This document shows positions 1 through 7,459 of a DNA stretch of 20,338 nucleotides, one piece after another. Under the pieces are notes generated by a model. That model did no database searches. It saw nothing but the letters and a program-made list of their open reading frames with translations, and had not been told where the DNA came from. The DNA is from an uncultured Bacteroidota bacterium (GTDB lineage Bacteria > Bacteroidota > Bacteroidia > UKL13-3), in contig CAISTO010000044.1 in the NCBI GenBank assembly GCA_903888395.1, positions 1 through 20,338 of the forward strand, read 5' to 3'. Numbering within the stretch: the first letter of the stretch is position 1; each line of letters opens with the position of its first letter. A program made the translations under genes and the position numbers.

Positions 1-6
1 ATTATA

Positions 7-25
7 CCCCGAATTCCATTCGGGG
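7..25 (+). terminator. GC-rich hairpin at window edge
   Basis: CCCCGAA (7-13) and TTCGGGG (19-25) form a perfect 7-bp stem around a 5-nt loop. No T-run follows directly. It may be the first of two tandem 3'-end hairpins of a plus-strand gene lying outside the window, or simply a repeat. The upstream gene is not visible, so the assignment is tentative. Confidence 0.4.
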
Positions 26-36
26 CTATTCATATT

Positions 37-60
37 AAACCCCCTTCGGGGTTTTTCTTT
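37..60 (+). terminator. Rho-independent terminator of an upstream (off-window) gene
   Basis: AAACCCC (37-43) pairs with GGGGTTT (48-54) around a CTTC loop, followed by TTCTTT. This is an intrinsic terminator for plus-strand transcription entering from before position 1. No reading frame belonging to that transcript is visible in the window. Confidence 0.6.
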
Positions 61-190
61 TAAGATAATCGCACGCATCTAAATCGTGTACGTTTTTTAG
101 GCGTAAAAATTTAATAATAATAATATTTTACATCCTTTATATTTCATCTATTAAAATTAATAAATTAATGGAGTTTAATTAAGTAAATAA

Positions 191-214
191 CATTTCGACA
201 AGTTCAATGTCCGT
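191..214 (-). repeat. REP-like palindromic element, copy 1
   Basis: The 24 bases contain the core TTCGACAAG-TTCAA flanked by the inverted arms CATT (191-194) and AATG (206-209). The reverse complement of 4553-4576 matches it at 20 of 24 positions. The conserved core with variable complementary arms resembles the REP-like palindromes with a TTCGACAAGCTCA core that I know from many bacterial genomes. No transposase is visible nearby. Confidence 0.5.
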
Positions 215-247
215 CATACCAAAAGCTATCTGTAGTACTGTTTTTTC

Positions 248-282
248 ATAAATCAAAAATCATATTTCACAAATCAAAAAAC
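248..282 (-). repeat. Degenerate heptamer array at the 3' end of pcm
   Basis: Five 7-base units in register: ataaatc, aaaaatc, atatttc, acaaatc, aaaaaac. On the coding strand of pcm this reads as TGATTTG-like units starting immediately at the stop codon (282-284). It is low-complexity AT-rich DNA, but the period of 7 holds over 35 bases and recurs, with other unit sequences, at other stop codons in this window. Confidence 0.5.
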
Positions 283-926
283 TACCAAGCTTGTTCACCT
301 ATTAAAGGTACAAATTTGAAATTTTCTAAAGTTATTTCTTCAAAAGTGGTTGCCGATGTTTTAACAATGCTGTGCATTTTTTGAATTTTACTATCTCCAA
401 TGGGAATAATTAATATTCCACCCACTTTCAATTGACTGATTAAAGAATCGGGTAAAACTGGTGCCCCAGCCGTAACAATAATTTTATCGTAAGGAGCAGC
501 TTCAATATAACCTTTGCTGCCATCACCCAAAATGCAAGTTGCTTTGTATCCAAATTTTGAAATGCGTGCATGCGCTTTTTTAAATAATTCTTCTTGCCTT
601 TCTATGGTAAATAAATTTACTCCTAATTCTAATAAAATAATTGATTGATAAGCGGAACCGGTTCCAACTTCTAATACTTTATCGCCTGTTTCTATTTGTA
701 GAAGTTGCGTTTGATATGCTACAGTATAAGGCTGACTAATGGTTTGACCTGCATCTATTTTAAAAGCTTTGTCTTGGTAAGCATGTGATCTAAATTCCGA
801 TTGAATAAAGAAATGACGAGGAATTTTTAACATGGCTGCTAATACCTTTTCATCTACTATACCTTTGGTTCGTAGTTCTTGTATTAATCGCTTTCGGGCG
901 CCTCTATCTTTATAAGTATCTTCCAT
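282..926 (-). CDS. pcm: Protein-L-isoaspartate O-methyltransferase
   Basis: This cytosolic repair enzyme transfers a methyl group from S-adenosylmethionine to L-isoaspartyl residues in damaged proteins, which starts their conversion back to aspartate. Numbered from my start, the product has 214 residues. GQTISQPY at 60-67 is the family's substrate-site motif. VLEVGTGSAYQ at 84-94 is SAM motif I. VTAGAP at 151-156 is the post-motif strand of this family. A longer frame opens at 965, but I chose the ATG at 924-926 (MEDTYKDRG) because the extra 13 residues (MPLSIASLF...) do not look like the family's N-terminus and the shorter form has the usual length. The gene stands alone, divergent from the oxidoreductase at 1176. 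Its stop codon directly abuts a heptamer array. Confidence 0.93.
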   Translation of the reverse strand: MEDTYKDRGARKRLIQELRTKGIVDEKVLAAMLKIPRHFFIQSEFRSHAYQDKAFKIDAGQTISQPYTVAYQTQLLQIETGDKVLEVGTGSAYQSIILLELGVNLFTIERQEELFKKAHARISKFGYKATCILGDGSKGYIEAAPYDKIIVTAGAPVLPDSLISQLKVGGILIIPIGDSKIQKMHSIVKTSATTFEEITLENFKFVPLIGEQAW

Positions 927-1175
927 TATTGCTTTGCAAAATAAGGAAGCAATTGATAATGGCATTTACTAATTTTAAAATAAAAACATTTAGGGTGTGA
1001 ACATTTCAAAGTACTATACACAAATAGCCTAATTTGCATAAAGTGTTCAATTTAGAGGTTTAAAACAATGTCGCTGTTTACAGTTTGAAGCTTCAAAAAA
1101 AATTATGAATGCCATTTGCCCTTAGTTTTGTTTTTGATTTAAATAATCAAACTATCAAACTTAATCAGTTAAACA

Positions 1176-2111
1176 ATGATTCAAATTGGCATAGCAGGAG
1201 CTAACGAACTTAGTAAAAAACATATTGAAAAGATTTTAGAAATAAAAGACTTTAGATTGGTTGGTTTTTACGACCATGATGAGCAAAGTAGCGAATACAT
1301 TAGCAATACTTTTGGTCTGAAAAAATTTGACTCCTATGCTGATTTACTAGCAAATACACAAGCCATTGATATACTTTCACCTGTTGGTACGCATTATAAA
1401 TATGCACTAAAAGCCATTGAAAGTTGCAGACACGTATTTGTAGATAAAGTTCTGAGCGAAAACTTAGATGAAGCCAAAGAATTAGCAAACCTTGCTTACG
1501 AAGCAAATATTCAATTACATGTGAGTAGGTACGAAAGATTTCACCCTAATTTTCAATTACTAAAAAAACTTTTAAATAATCCATTATATATTGAGTCTTC
1601 AAAATTTGACCAACATGTAATTAATCTTTCACCCGAAGATTTAGTTTTTGATTTATTGTTAAATGAATTAGAATTAGTTTTGAATATAGTAAAAGCTAAT
1701 GTTTTAAAAGTTAGAACAACTGCTGCTTGCATGCACAGTGACACTGTTGATTTTATAAATGTTCGTTTAGAATTTGACAATGGTTGTGTATATAATATGG
1801 TGGGGGGAAGTTTTAAATCGGAACAACGAAATAAAATCAGATTTTTCCAGAAAAATAAAACTTACGGATTTGATTTAACAAATTTCAGAATTTCATTACT
1901 TAATTCGAGCGATGAAATAAATGAAGCACAAGAAGAACAAATTTTAAGGAATTCTGGTAAAAACACCAACGAAATGATTAAACGTGAGTTGGAACATTTT
2001 GCACAAAATATAACGCACCAATCATTGAGATTACGCACCTATTACGATAATTACCAAGCCATAGAAGTAGCTCACAGAATTATAGCAGATTTACAAAAAC
2101 ATAAGCGTTAG
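1176..2111 (+). CDS. Gfo/Idh/MocA-family NAD(P)-dependent oxidoreductase
   Basis: A 311-residue cytosolic sugar-type dehydrogenase. The N-terminal Rossmann fold starts with IGIAGAN (residues 4-10), a G-x-x-G form of the dinucleotide loop, and the first strand-helix unit ends in FYDHD (31-35). The family's EKP-type catalytic loop appears as VDKVLSE, with the lysine at 91. HVSRYERFHP at 115-124 resembles the xxxERFxP segment of the subgroup that oxidises UDP-linked amino sugars for LPS or polysaccharide. The C-terminal half is the beta-sheet substrate domain. The substrate cannot be read from sequence. It lies just upstream of a lipoprotein and a polysaccharide-initiating sugar transferase, which suggests envelope sugar metabolism, but a 110-bp gap with its own promoter separates them, so co-transcription is uncertain. 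Confidence 0.85.
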   Translation: MIQIGIAGANELSKKHIEKILEIKDFRLVGFYDHDEQSSEYISNTFGLKKFDSYADLLANTQAIDILSPVGTHYKYALKAIESCRHVFVDKVLSENLDEAKELANLAYEANIQLHVSRYERFHPNFQLLKKLLNNPLYIESSKFDQHVINLSPEDLVFDLLLNELELVLNIVKANVLKVRTTAACMHSDTVDFINVRLEFDNGCVYNMVGGSFKSEQRNKIRFFQKNKTYGFDLTNFRISLLNSSDEINEAQEEQILRNSGKNTNEMIKRELEHFAQNITHQSLRLRTYYDNYQAIEVAHRIIADLQKHKR

Positions 2112-2206
2112 ATAAGGTTTTAAGCAACTTATTGATATAAACATTTGACAATGATATTAATTAAGTAAAATTAGCTTTTCACTTTAGGCTTTTTAAGGTT
2201 TTATAG

Positions 2207-2214
2207 TACATTTG
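2207..2214 (+). promoter_or_regulatory. Bacteroidota -7 box (TACATTTG) before the lipoprotein gene
   Basis: TACATTTG matches TAnnTTTG. A weak -33-like TTTA lies at 2183-2186 with a 20-nt spacer. The box ends only 7 nt before the ATG at 2222, so transcription would begin at or within a few bases of the start codon and the mRNA would be nearly leaderless. Confidence 0.45.
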
Positions 2215-2221
2215 CCCATAT

Positions 2222-3109
2222 ATGTTTACGTTTCAAAAACATCATTTTCTATTATTGCTGTTGCTATTAGCAATGGCCTGTTCCGTTGAAAAATCAACCA
2301 TTCCTTCATACATCTATGTGAAAGAATTTAAATTAAATACCAATTTATTAACTCAAGGTGATACAAGTGAAGACATTGTAGATGTATGGCTATTTCAAAA
2401 CAATGAATTTAAAGGCTCATTTGGTTTGCCAACTTATATTCCAATAACGGATAAAGACAAGCATAATATTAAATTAAGGGCAGGTGTTAAACGTAGTGGA
2501 CAAGATGACCAACGTTTATTATATCCAATTTTTTCTGATTATGACACCATATTACCTTTAAATGATTTGGGCAGTGATACCATTTCTCCAACGGTTTCTT
2601 ATTTGCCAAATTGTAAGTTTCCATTGATACAAGATTTTGATGGAAATTCAAGTTTTTTTTCCATTAATAATCCTAAAAACGGAGATAGTATTGCCAAGGT
2701 AAACGATTTAGATGCATGGAAAACAAATAATAATAGTGCAAAATTTATATTATCAGATTCTACATATCAATTATTTTATGTTTCTAAAGAATTAAGTAAT
2801 TTACCTGCTAATAATATTCCTATTTATTTAGAAGTAGATTATAAATGTAATGGCGCTTTTTCTATTGGTATCAATCCAATTTATAATAATGGAAAAGAGT
2901 CTAAAGGTACATCGGTATACATAGCAAATTCAACCAATGGAAAGTGGAAAAAATTATACTTAGATTTGGCTCTAGACATTGGTACTGAAATTGCTAAAAA
3001 TGGTTCTGGAACAAATTTTCAAATATATTTTGAAGTGCAAAAAAGTGGAGAACCATTAATAGATAATACCCATTTATTTCTTGACAATATAAAATTAGTA
3101 CATTTTTGA
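2222..3109 (+). CDS. Predicted lipoprotein of unknown function, coupled to a sugar transferase
   Basis: The 295-residue product opens with a lipoprotein signal peptide: a leucine-rich stretch at residues 9-17 and the lipobox LAMAC, with Cys20 as the likely lipidated residue. The rest is soluble and rich in beta-strand-like and Asn/Ser segments. The C-terminal part (about 140-295) alternates polar and aromatic residues and ends in a FLDNIKL strand, as in jelly-roll or carbohydrate-binding sandwich domains; this is an impression, not a family match. Its TGA stop overlaps the TTG start of the next gene by 4 bases, so the two are almost certainly translated from one mRNA. I infer a role in surface polysaccharide assembly or display. 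I do not recognise the family. Confidence 0.8.
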   Translation: MFTFQKHHFLLLLLLLAMACSVEKSTIPSYIYVKEFKLNTNLLTQGDTSEDIVDVWLFQNNEFKGSFGLPTYIPITDKDKHNIKLRAGVKRSGQDDQRLLYPIFSDYDTILPLNDLGSDTISPTVSYLPNCKFPLIQDFDGNSSFFSINNPKNGDSIAKVNDLDAWKTNNNSAKFILSDSTYQLFYVSKELSNLPANNIPIYLEVDYKCNGAFSIGINPIYNNGKESKGTSVYIANSTNGKWKKLYLDLALDIGTEIAKNGSGTNFQIYFEVQKSGEPLIDNTHLFLDNIKLVHF

Positions 3110-4530
3110 AAAGTAATAGAAAAATATATTTAGTAATCCTAGTTTTGTTAGATGCTTTGGCAGCTGCAATGGCATGGTCTATGTTTTTTGCTTACAGAAA
3201 ACTGTTTATAGAAACTGCCTTGTATGGAAAAATGAATGTGGTTTTAGATAAAAACTTTTATTTAGGATTACTTTATGTGCCATTGTTTTGGGTATTTCTT
3301 TATTTTTTAGCTGGAAATTACAAAGACGTTTGGCGTAAATCACGTTTAAAAGAAGTTTCAAAAACATTCAGCATTGCTATCTTAGGTGTAATACTTTTAT
3401 TTTTTGCCTTATTATTAGACGATGCAGTGGTAAATTATCAAGTTTATTACACGACTACTTTTGTATTATTTATACTTCATTTTTCATTAACAGTTACAGA
3501 ACGATTAATTTTCGCATCATATATCATCAAAAAACTCAGGAAAAAAATTCTTGGTTTCAATACACTTGTGATTGGAAATAATGAAAAAACTTTTGCTTTA
3601 GTTAAGGAGTTGAATGAAAAAACAAACGCACAAGGATTTTTAATTAAAGGTTATGTTGGCATTGACGAAAGTATTATTGACGATCATAAACTATTGAATA
3701 GCTTGCCATTTTTAGGCTATTATAAAGATTTATCGAAATTAATTTCAGAACTAGAAATTGAAGAAATAATCATTGGCGTAGAAAGCAATAACCATCAAGA
3801 ACTTAATTTTATTACTGATTTATTAGAAGATGAAAACGTGGTGTTACGCATTATTCCTGATACATACGACATGCGTAGTGGTTCTGTAAAACTAGAAAAC
3901 GTAGTTGGAACTGCACTCATTGAAATCAATCAAGATGTAATGCCACAATGGCAAAAATTTATAAAACGAGGAATGGATATTGGTATTTCAGTTTTAGTTT
4001 TATTCACCCTCTCCCCTATTTTTATATTAGTAGCCATTGGTGTAAAAATGAGCAGTCCTGGTACTATTTTATTTAAGCAAATAAGAATTGGTTATAAAGG
4101 CAAACCTTTTCATATATTAAAGTTTAGAAGCATGTATAATAATGCAGAACAAGAAGGCCCCGCACTTTCAAGTACAACCGATGCCAGACGCACCCCTTTT
4201 GGTGTTTTTATTCGTAAATATAGATTGGATGAAATACCTCAATTTTATAATGTTTTGATAGGTGAAATGAGTTTGGTAGGACCAAGACCCGAAAGGAAAT
4301 TTTTTATAGACCAAATAGTAAAAATAGCTCCGCACTACAAACATTTACAACGCGTAAAACCAGGAATTTCAAGCTGGGGAATGGTAAAATATGGTTATGC
4401 CGAAAATATTGAACAAATGGTTGAACGCCTTCAATTTGACATTCTTTATATTGAGAATCGTTCTATTGCCATTGATTTTAGAATACTCATTTACACCGCG
4501 CTTATCATTATTCAAGGCAGAGGAAAATAA
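3106..4530 (+). CDS. Polyprenyl-phosphate sugar-1-phosphate transferase (exopolysaccharide initiating enzyme)
   Basis: A 474-residue inner-membrane enzyme of the WcaJ/WbaP type, which moves a sugar-1-phosphate from a UDP-sugar to undecaprenyl phosphate, the first step of a polysaccharide repeat unit. Four membrane segments lie at about 7-30, 52-70, 88-106 and 112-138. A Rossmann-like central domain follows (about 150-270), then a membrane re-entrant helix at 291-313 and the C-terminal catalytic domain. That domain carries KFRSM (339-343), the Asp-Glu pair in RLDEIPQ (D375, E376) and GPRPE (392-396), the expected active-site motifs. The start is TTG at 3106, overlapping the previous stop. The next ATG would remove the first membrane helix, which supports TTG. 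The sugar transferred is not predictable from sequence alone. Confidence 0.9.
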   Translation: MKSNRKIYLVILVLLDALAAAMAWSMFFAYRKLFIETALYGKMNVVLDKNFYLGLLYVPLFWVFLYFLAGNYKDVWRKSRLKEVSKTFSIAILGVILLFFALLLDDAVVNYQVYYTTTFVLFILHFSLTVTERLIFASYIIKKLRKKILGFNTLVIGNNEKTFALVKELNEKTNAQGFLIKGYVGIDESIIDDHKLLNSLPFLGYYKDLSKLISELEIEEIIIGVESNNHQELNFITDLLEDENVVLRIIPDTYDMRSGSVKLENVVGTALIEINQDVMPQWQKFIKRGMDIGISVLVLFTLSPIFILVAIGVKMSSPGTILFKQIRIGYKGKPFHILKFRSMYNNAEQEGPALSSTTDARRTPFGVFIRKYRLDEIPQFYNVLIGEMSLVGPRPERKFFIDQIVKIAPHYKHLQRVKPGISSWGMVKYGYAENIEQMVERLQFDILYIENRSIAIDFRILIYTALIIIQGRGK

Positions 4531-4552
4531 TATTTCGGCAAATACAATTACC

Positions 4553-4576
4553 ACGGTCGTTGAGCTTGTCGAAACG
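4553..4576 (+). repeat. REP-like palindromic element, copy 2
   Basis: The sequence holds the core TTGAGCTTGTCGAA between CGTT (4558-4561) and AACG (4573-4576). It matches copy 1 (191-214, opposite orientation) at 20 of 24 positions. Two of the four differences are a paired change that keeps the arms complementary. It sits 23 bases after the sugar transferase stop codon. Confidence 0.55.
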
Positions 4577-4680
4577 AATATCAAATATTTGAAAAAATTT
4601 AAAGGTAAACAAGTTCATTTAATAGTTCTTATTAGCATACACATTGAATAAAATTGTTTACTAATAAATAAAAAACAAAG

Positions 4681-4715
4681 CTTTTTCGTTAATACATTTG
4701 TTAGCAAACGAAAAG
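4681..4715 (+). promoter_or_regulatory. TonB-gene promoter with -7 box inside a dyad
   Basis: TACATTTG at 4693-4700 matches the TAnnTTTG -7 box. It lies in the 16-nt spacer between TTTTCGTT (4683-4690) and AACGAAAA (4707-4714), a perfect 8-bp inverted repeat. This geometry fits a repressor operator overlapping the promoter. The leader to the ATG at 4745 is about 40 nt. No clear -33 TTTG is visible at the usual distance. Confidence 0.4.
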
Positions 4716-4744
4716 TCAATTTTTTTATTTATACATATTACCAT

Positions 4745-5581
4745 ATGCAACAGAATCAAGCATACTATTTACAACATGAAAACAATAACCACAATTGGTT
4801 TGGGCTAGCTGGGACTATTTTTATTCATGGTATTATATTCTTATTACTTTACTTTTTTGTTCTTACACCACCTAATCCACCTTGGGCCGATGGCGGAACT
4901 TACATGATTTTAGGGGAAGAAAATATGGGCGGACCTAGTGAAACTCCTGTTGAAAACCCACAACCTAACGAAACATATACTGAAATAAAAAGTGAACCTG
5001 CTCCTGAGGAATTAAGCCAAAGCACAGATGAAGTAAATGTTATAGCCAAAAAAGCAGATGATAAAAAAGTGGCAAAACCAATTATTACACCGCCCATTGA
5101 AAGACCAAAAGATGAAATAGTACTTCCAAGAAAAGCCGATGCACATTCATTATTTAGAAAGAAATCAAATTCAAGCGATGACGGTGGACATGGAAGTGGA
5201 ACTGAACCTGGAAATGAAGGAAATCCTGATGGGAAACCTGATGGTATAATTGGCGGAACGGGAACTGGAAATGAAGGTACTGGAACTGGTTCTGGACCTG
5301 ATGGCGGTGGAGTAAAATATAGCTTAACAGGTAGAAGAGTTGCTAAAAAGCCAAACATTTCTGCTAACTCTAAAGATGTTGGAATTGTGGTTGTAAATAT
5401 TACTGTGGATAGAGCCGGAAATGTAATAAAAGCAGAGCCGGGCGCAAGGGGAACTACCACTTTGAATGCCGATAAATTACGTGAAGCAAAGAATGCTGCA
5501 TTATCAACTAAATTTTCACCAAAAGCAGATGGACCAGAAGAACAATATGGCACCATGACGGTGAGTTTTACCTTTGAATAA
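4745..5581 (+). CDS. TonB-family energy transducer
   Basis: A 278-residue periplasm-spanning protein expected to carry energy from an ExbB/ExbD-type motor to outer-membrane TonB-dependent transporters. It has a short cytoplasmic N-terminus, one membrane helix at about 20-40 and a Pro/Glu/Lys-rich linker. A Gly-rich stretch at about 145-185 consists of GTGTGNEGTG-like repeats. The C-terminal domain (about 200-278) is TonB-like, with VVVNITVDRAGNV and a final SFTFE strand. The linker layout resembles Bacteroidota TonB paralogues that usually follow exbB and exbD, but neither lies next to it here. A long frame on the opposite strand is a by-product of the Gly/Pro-rich codons. The gene has its own promoter. 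Confidence 0.82.
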   Translation: MQQNQAYYLQHENNNHNWFGLAGTIFIHGIIFLLLYFFVLTPPNPPWADGGTYMILGEENMGGPSETPVENPQPNETYTEIKSEPAPEELSQSTDEVNVIAKKADDKKVAKPIITPPIERPKDEIVLPRKADAHSLFRKKSNSSDDGGHGSGTEPGNEGNPDGKPDGIIGGTGTGNEGTGTGSGPDGGGVKYSLTGRRVAKKPNISANSKDVGIVVVNITVDRAGNVIKAEPGARGTTTLNADKLREAKNAALSTKFSPKADGPEEQYGTMTVSFTFE

Positions 5582-5616
5582 TTATTAATAAATAAAATTA
5601 TTCAAGATAGTTTCCA

Positions 5617-6489
5617 ATGAAAGCATATAATCCAAAAGATTGGACAAAATTAATTTTCCATTTCCACAAATCAGATTCTATAAGATTATTGCTTCCTGCA
5701 ATTATAGTTTTAGCAATATACTCTGCTATACTTTGTTATATTGATGTAGAACTACAACTTATAAAATTTAGAAGTACTACTGTTTTACATTCTTTACTAG
5801 GATTTGTACTTTCATTATTATTGGTTTTTAGAACAAATACTGCTTATGAACGTTGGTGGGAAGGCAGAAAACTTTGGGGAGAATTAGTTAATTCAAGCAG
5901 GAACTTCATGCTAAAAATGAATGCTTTTATTCCTGAAGATGACACTCAATTGAAACATAATTTTCGTATTTTGATCAGTAATTTTGCTTTCGCACTTAAA
6001 GAGCATTTAAGAAATGGATTAAAACCTGAATTGCTTGAAGAGCACCCAAATTTAAGTTTAAAAAAACTCAGTGAATATAAACATGCGCCCAATATAATTG
6101 CCAAACAAATATTTATAGAAATACAAAATTTACAAAAGCAAAACTTGATTAATGATGAAAAATTGATTGTTTTAAACAATGAATTAAGTTCATTAACCAA
6201 TGTGGCTGGAGCCTGTGAACGTATAAAATCTACACCTATCCCCTATTCATATATTACTTTTATAAAAAGAGTAATACTTATTTATACCATCACTTTACCA
6301 ATTGGTTTGGTCGATGATTTTAAATGGGCTACCATACCAATGGTACTTTTTGTGTTTTATGCTTTTGCTGGATTAGAACTTATTGCTGAAGAAATTGAAG
6401 ATCCTTTTGGTAAAGAAGACAATGATTTACCAACCGATGATATTGCCTATAGAATAAAGGAAAATTTGAAAGAAATTTTGAAGGATTAA
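5617..6489 (+). CDS. Bestrophin-family ion channel-like membrane protein
   Basis: A 290-residue inner-membrane protein of the bacterial bestrophin family, whose members form pentameric ion channels. FRTNTAYERWWEGRKLWG at 71-88 and EDPFG at 261-265 are the two signature blocks. Hydrophobic helices lie at about 25-42, 55-70, 210-228 and 236-256, as expected. Length is normal. Starting 35 bp after the tonB-like gene, with no terminator between, it may be co-transcribed. It converges on kdsB with only 27 bp between the stop codons, and no ordinary terminator hairpin is visible there; a heptamer array fills that gap. Ion selectivity cannot be inferred from sequence alone. Confidence 0.92.
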   Translation: MKAYNPKDWTKLIFHFHKSDSIRLLLPAIIVLAIYSAILCYIDVELQLIKFRSTTVLHSLLGFVLSLLLVFRTNTAYERWWEGRKLWGELVNSSRNFMLKMNAFIPEDDTQLKHNFRILISNFAFALKEHLRNGLKPELLEEHPNLSLKKLSEYKHAPNIIAKQIFIEIQNLQKQNLINDEKLIVLNNELSSLTNVAGACERIKSTPIPYSYITFIKRVILIYTITLPIGLVDDFKWATIPMVLFVFYAFAGLELIAEEIEDPFGKEDNDLPTDDIAYRIKENLKEILKD

Positions 6490-6500
6490 TATTTTTTTCT

Positions 6501-6556
6501 AACTAACGTCTATGGTCTATGTTCTATTAACTATCGTCCATCGTCCATTCCCCATC
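6501..6556 (-). repeat. Degenerate heptamer array covering the end of kdsB
   Basis: Eight consecutive 7-base units on the plus strand: aactaac, gtctatg, gtctatg, ttctatt, aactatc, gtccatc, gtccatt, ccccatc. The array starts between the two convergent stop codons and runs into kdsB, so the kdsB stop codon (6517-6519) and its last dozen or so codons lie in repeat DNA. Confidence 0.65.
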
Positions 6557-7281
6557 AAACGTAAAACTTTCTCTACGTCTTCAGGTGTGTCAATGCAATG
6601 ACTATCGTGTTCGGTAATGGCACATTTAATTTTAAATCCATTTTCCAACCAACGTAATTGTTCTAATGATTCAGCAATTTCTAAACTTGATGGCGCTAAT
6701 TTACAAACGGCTTCCAAAATATCATTGCGGTATGCATACATGCCTACATGTCGGTAATAATTGTGGTGCAAATGCCAATCAGACTGAGGAATTCCTTTGA
6801 TATATGGTATCACCATGCGACTAAAATACAATGCTTCATTTTGGTTATTTAAAGTAATTTTTACTTCGCCCATGTCAAATAAAACTTCGTGGTTATCTAC
6901 TTTTATCATTAAAGTGGCTAACTCTGTTTTTCCATCGCACAAAGCTGCTAATAATTCTATTTGACTTGGGTCAATAAAAGGTTCATCGCCCTGAATATTG
7001 ATGATATATTGCGCATCAAATCCAGCATTTTTAAGTGCTTCAAAACTTCTATCAGTTCCGCTTGGATGGTCTTTTTTTGTATAAACAGCTTTGCCACCAA
7101 AACTTTCTACATGCTTATAAATTCTTTCATCATCGGTTGCCACAATAACGTGAGTTAATGAATTGGCTTTACTGGCTTGTTCATACACGCGCTGAATCAT
7201 GGTTTTACCATCAATATTGATCAATGGTTTTCCTGGAAAACGTGAACTTTCGTACCTTGCTGGAATAATTCCTACTATCAT
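6517..7281 (-). CDS. kdsB: 3-deoxy-manno-octulosonate cytidylyltransferase
   Basis: This cytosolic enzyme activates Kdo with CTP to give CMP-Kdo, the donor used to attach Kdo to lipid A, so its presence implies LPS with a Kdo core. The 254 residues show the nucleotide-binding start IIPARYESSRFPGKPL (5-20), SGTDR (74-78), QGDEP (97-101, with the metal-binding Asp99), YFSRMVIPY, ESLEQLRWLENG and IDTPEDVEKV near the C-terminus. The final GNGRWTIVNRT after the conserved end is encoded by the heptamer array and looks like an added tail. The family is commonly about 240-250 residues. The gene stands alone, with the hairpin at 7301-7330 just upstream separating it from lpdA. Confidence 0.96.
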   Translation of the reverse strand: MIVGIIPARYESSRFPGKPLINIDGKTMIQRVYEQASKANSLTHVIVATDDERIYKHVESFGGKAVYTKKDHPSGTDRSFEALKNAGFDAQYIINIQGDEPFIDPSQIELLAALCDGKTELATLMIKVDNHEVLFDMGEVKITLNNQNEALYFSRMVIPYIKGIPQSDWHLHHNYYRHVGMYAYRNDILEAVCKLAPSSLEIAESLEQLRWLENGFKIKCAITEHDSHCIDTPEDVEKVLRLMGNGRWTIVNRT

Positions 7282-7300
7282 TATTTTTATATATTTAATA

Positions 7301-7330
7301 CAAAAAAGGCTTCAATCGAAGCCTTTTTTG
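7301..7330 (-). terminator. Strong hairpin terminator between lpdA and kdsB
   Basis: CAAAAAAGGCTTC (7301-7313) and GAAGCCTTTTTTG (7318-7330) form a perfect 13-bp stem around AATC. The A-tract and T-tract allow it to work on both strands. In this context it ends minus-strand transcription from lpdA before kdsB. Confidence 0.8.
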
Positions 7331-7400
7331 TATTATTTTTTATTTCTTCGTCCTATTTGTTTACCAATGACTATTGGCACTAACAATCTGTTTTTAGTGA

Positions 7401-7416
7401 TTGGTGAGGACACCAA
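7401..7416. repeat. Short palindrome TTGGTG-AGGA-CACCAA
   Basis: A perfect 6-bp inverted repeat with a 4-base loop lies between the lpdA terminator and the heptamer array. A weaker CCAAT/ATTGG pair lies at 7364-7377. The 7282-7459 gap holds no gene. These may be small interspersed palindromes; only one copy of each is seen here. Confidence 0.3.
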
Positions 7417-7424
7417 CCATGGAC

Positions 7425-7459
7425 AAACTTAACACTTAAAACTTATAACTTAAAACTTC
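7425..7459 (-). repeat. Heptamer array at the lpdA stop codon
   Basis: Five units in register: aaactta, acactta, aaactta, taactta, aaacttc. The array ends at 7459 and the lpdA stop codon occupies 7460-7462, so it begins exactly after the stop on the coding strand (AGTTTTA-like units). This is the cleanest of the heptamer arrays in the window. Confidence 0.65.

Noticed and set aside
1120..1175. Near-repeat atcaaact upstream of the oxidoreductase gene
   Set aside because: Only two units of 8 bases, AT-rich, without a period of 7. Not strong enough to join the heptamer set.
4391..4651. 86-codon plus-strand frame overlapping the end of the sugar transferase
   Set aside because: Its first half lies in another frame of a well-supported gene and its second half crosses the REP-like element. 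No protein-like features.
4900..5556. 218-codon open frame on the minus strand inside the tonB-like gene
   Set aside because: It mirrors the Gly/Pro/Glu-rich linker of the real gene, giving a Pro/Ser/Phe-rich protein without domains. The plus-strand frame has a membrane helix and a TonB C-terminal domain.
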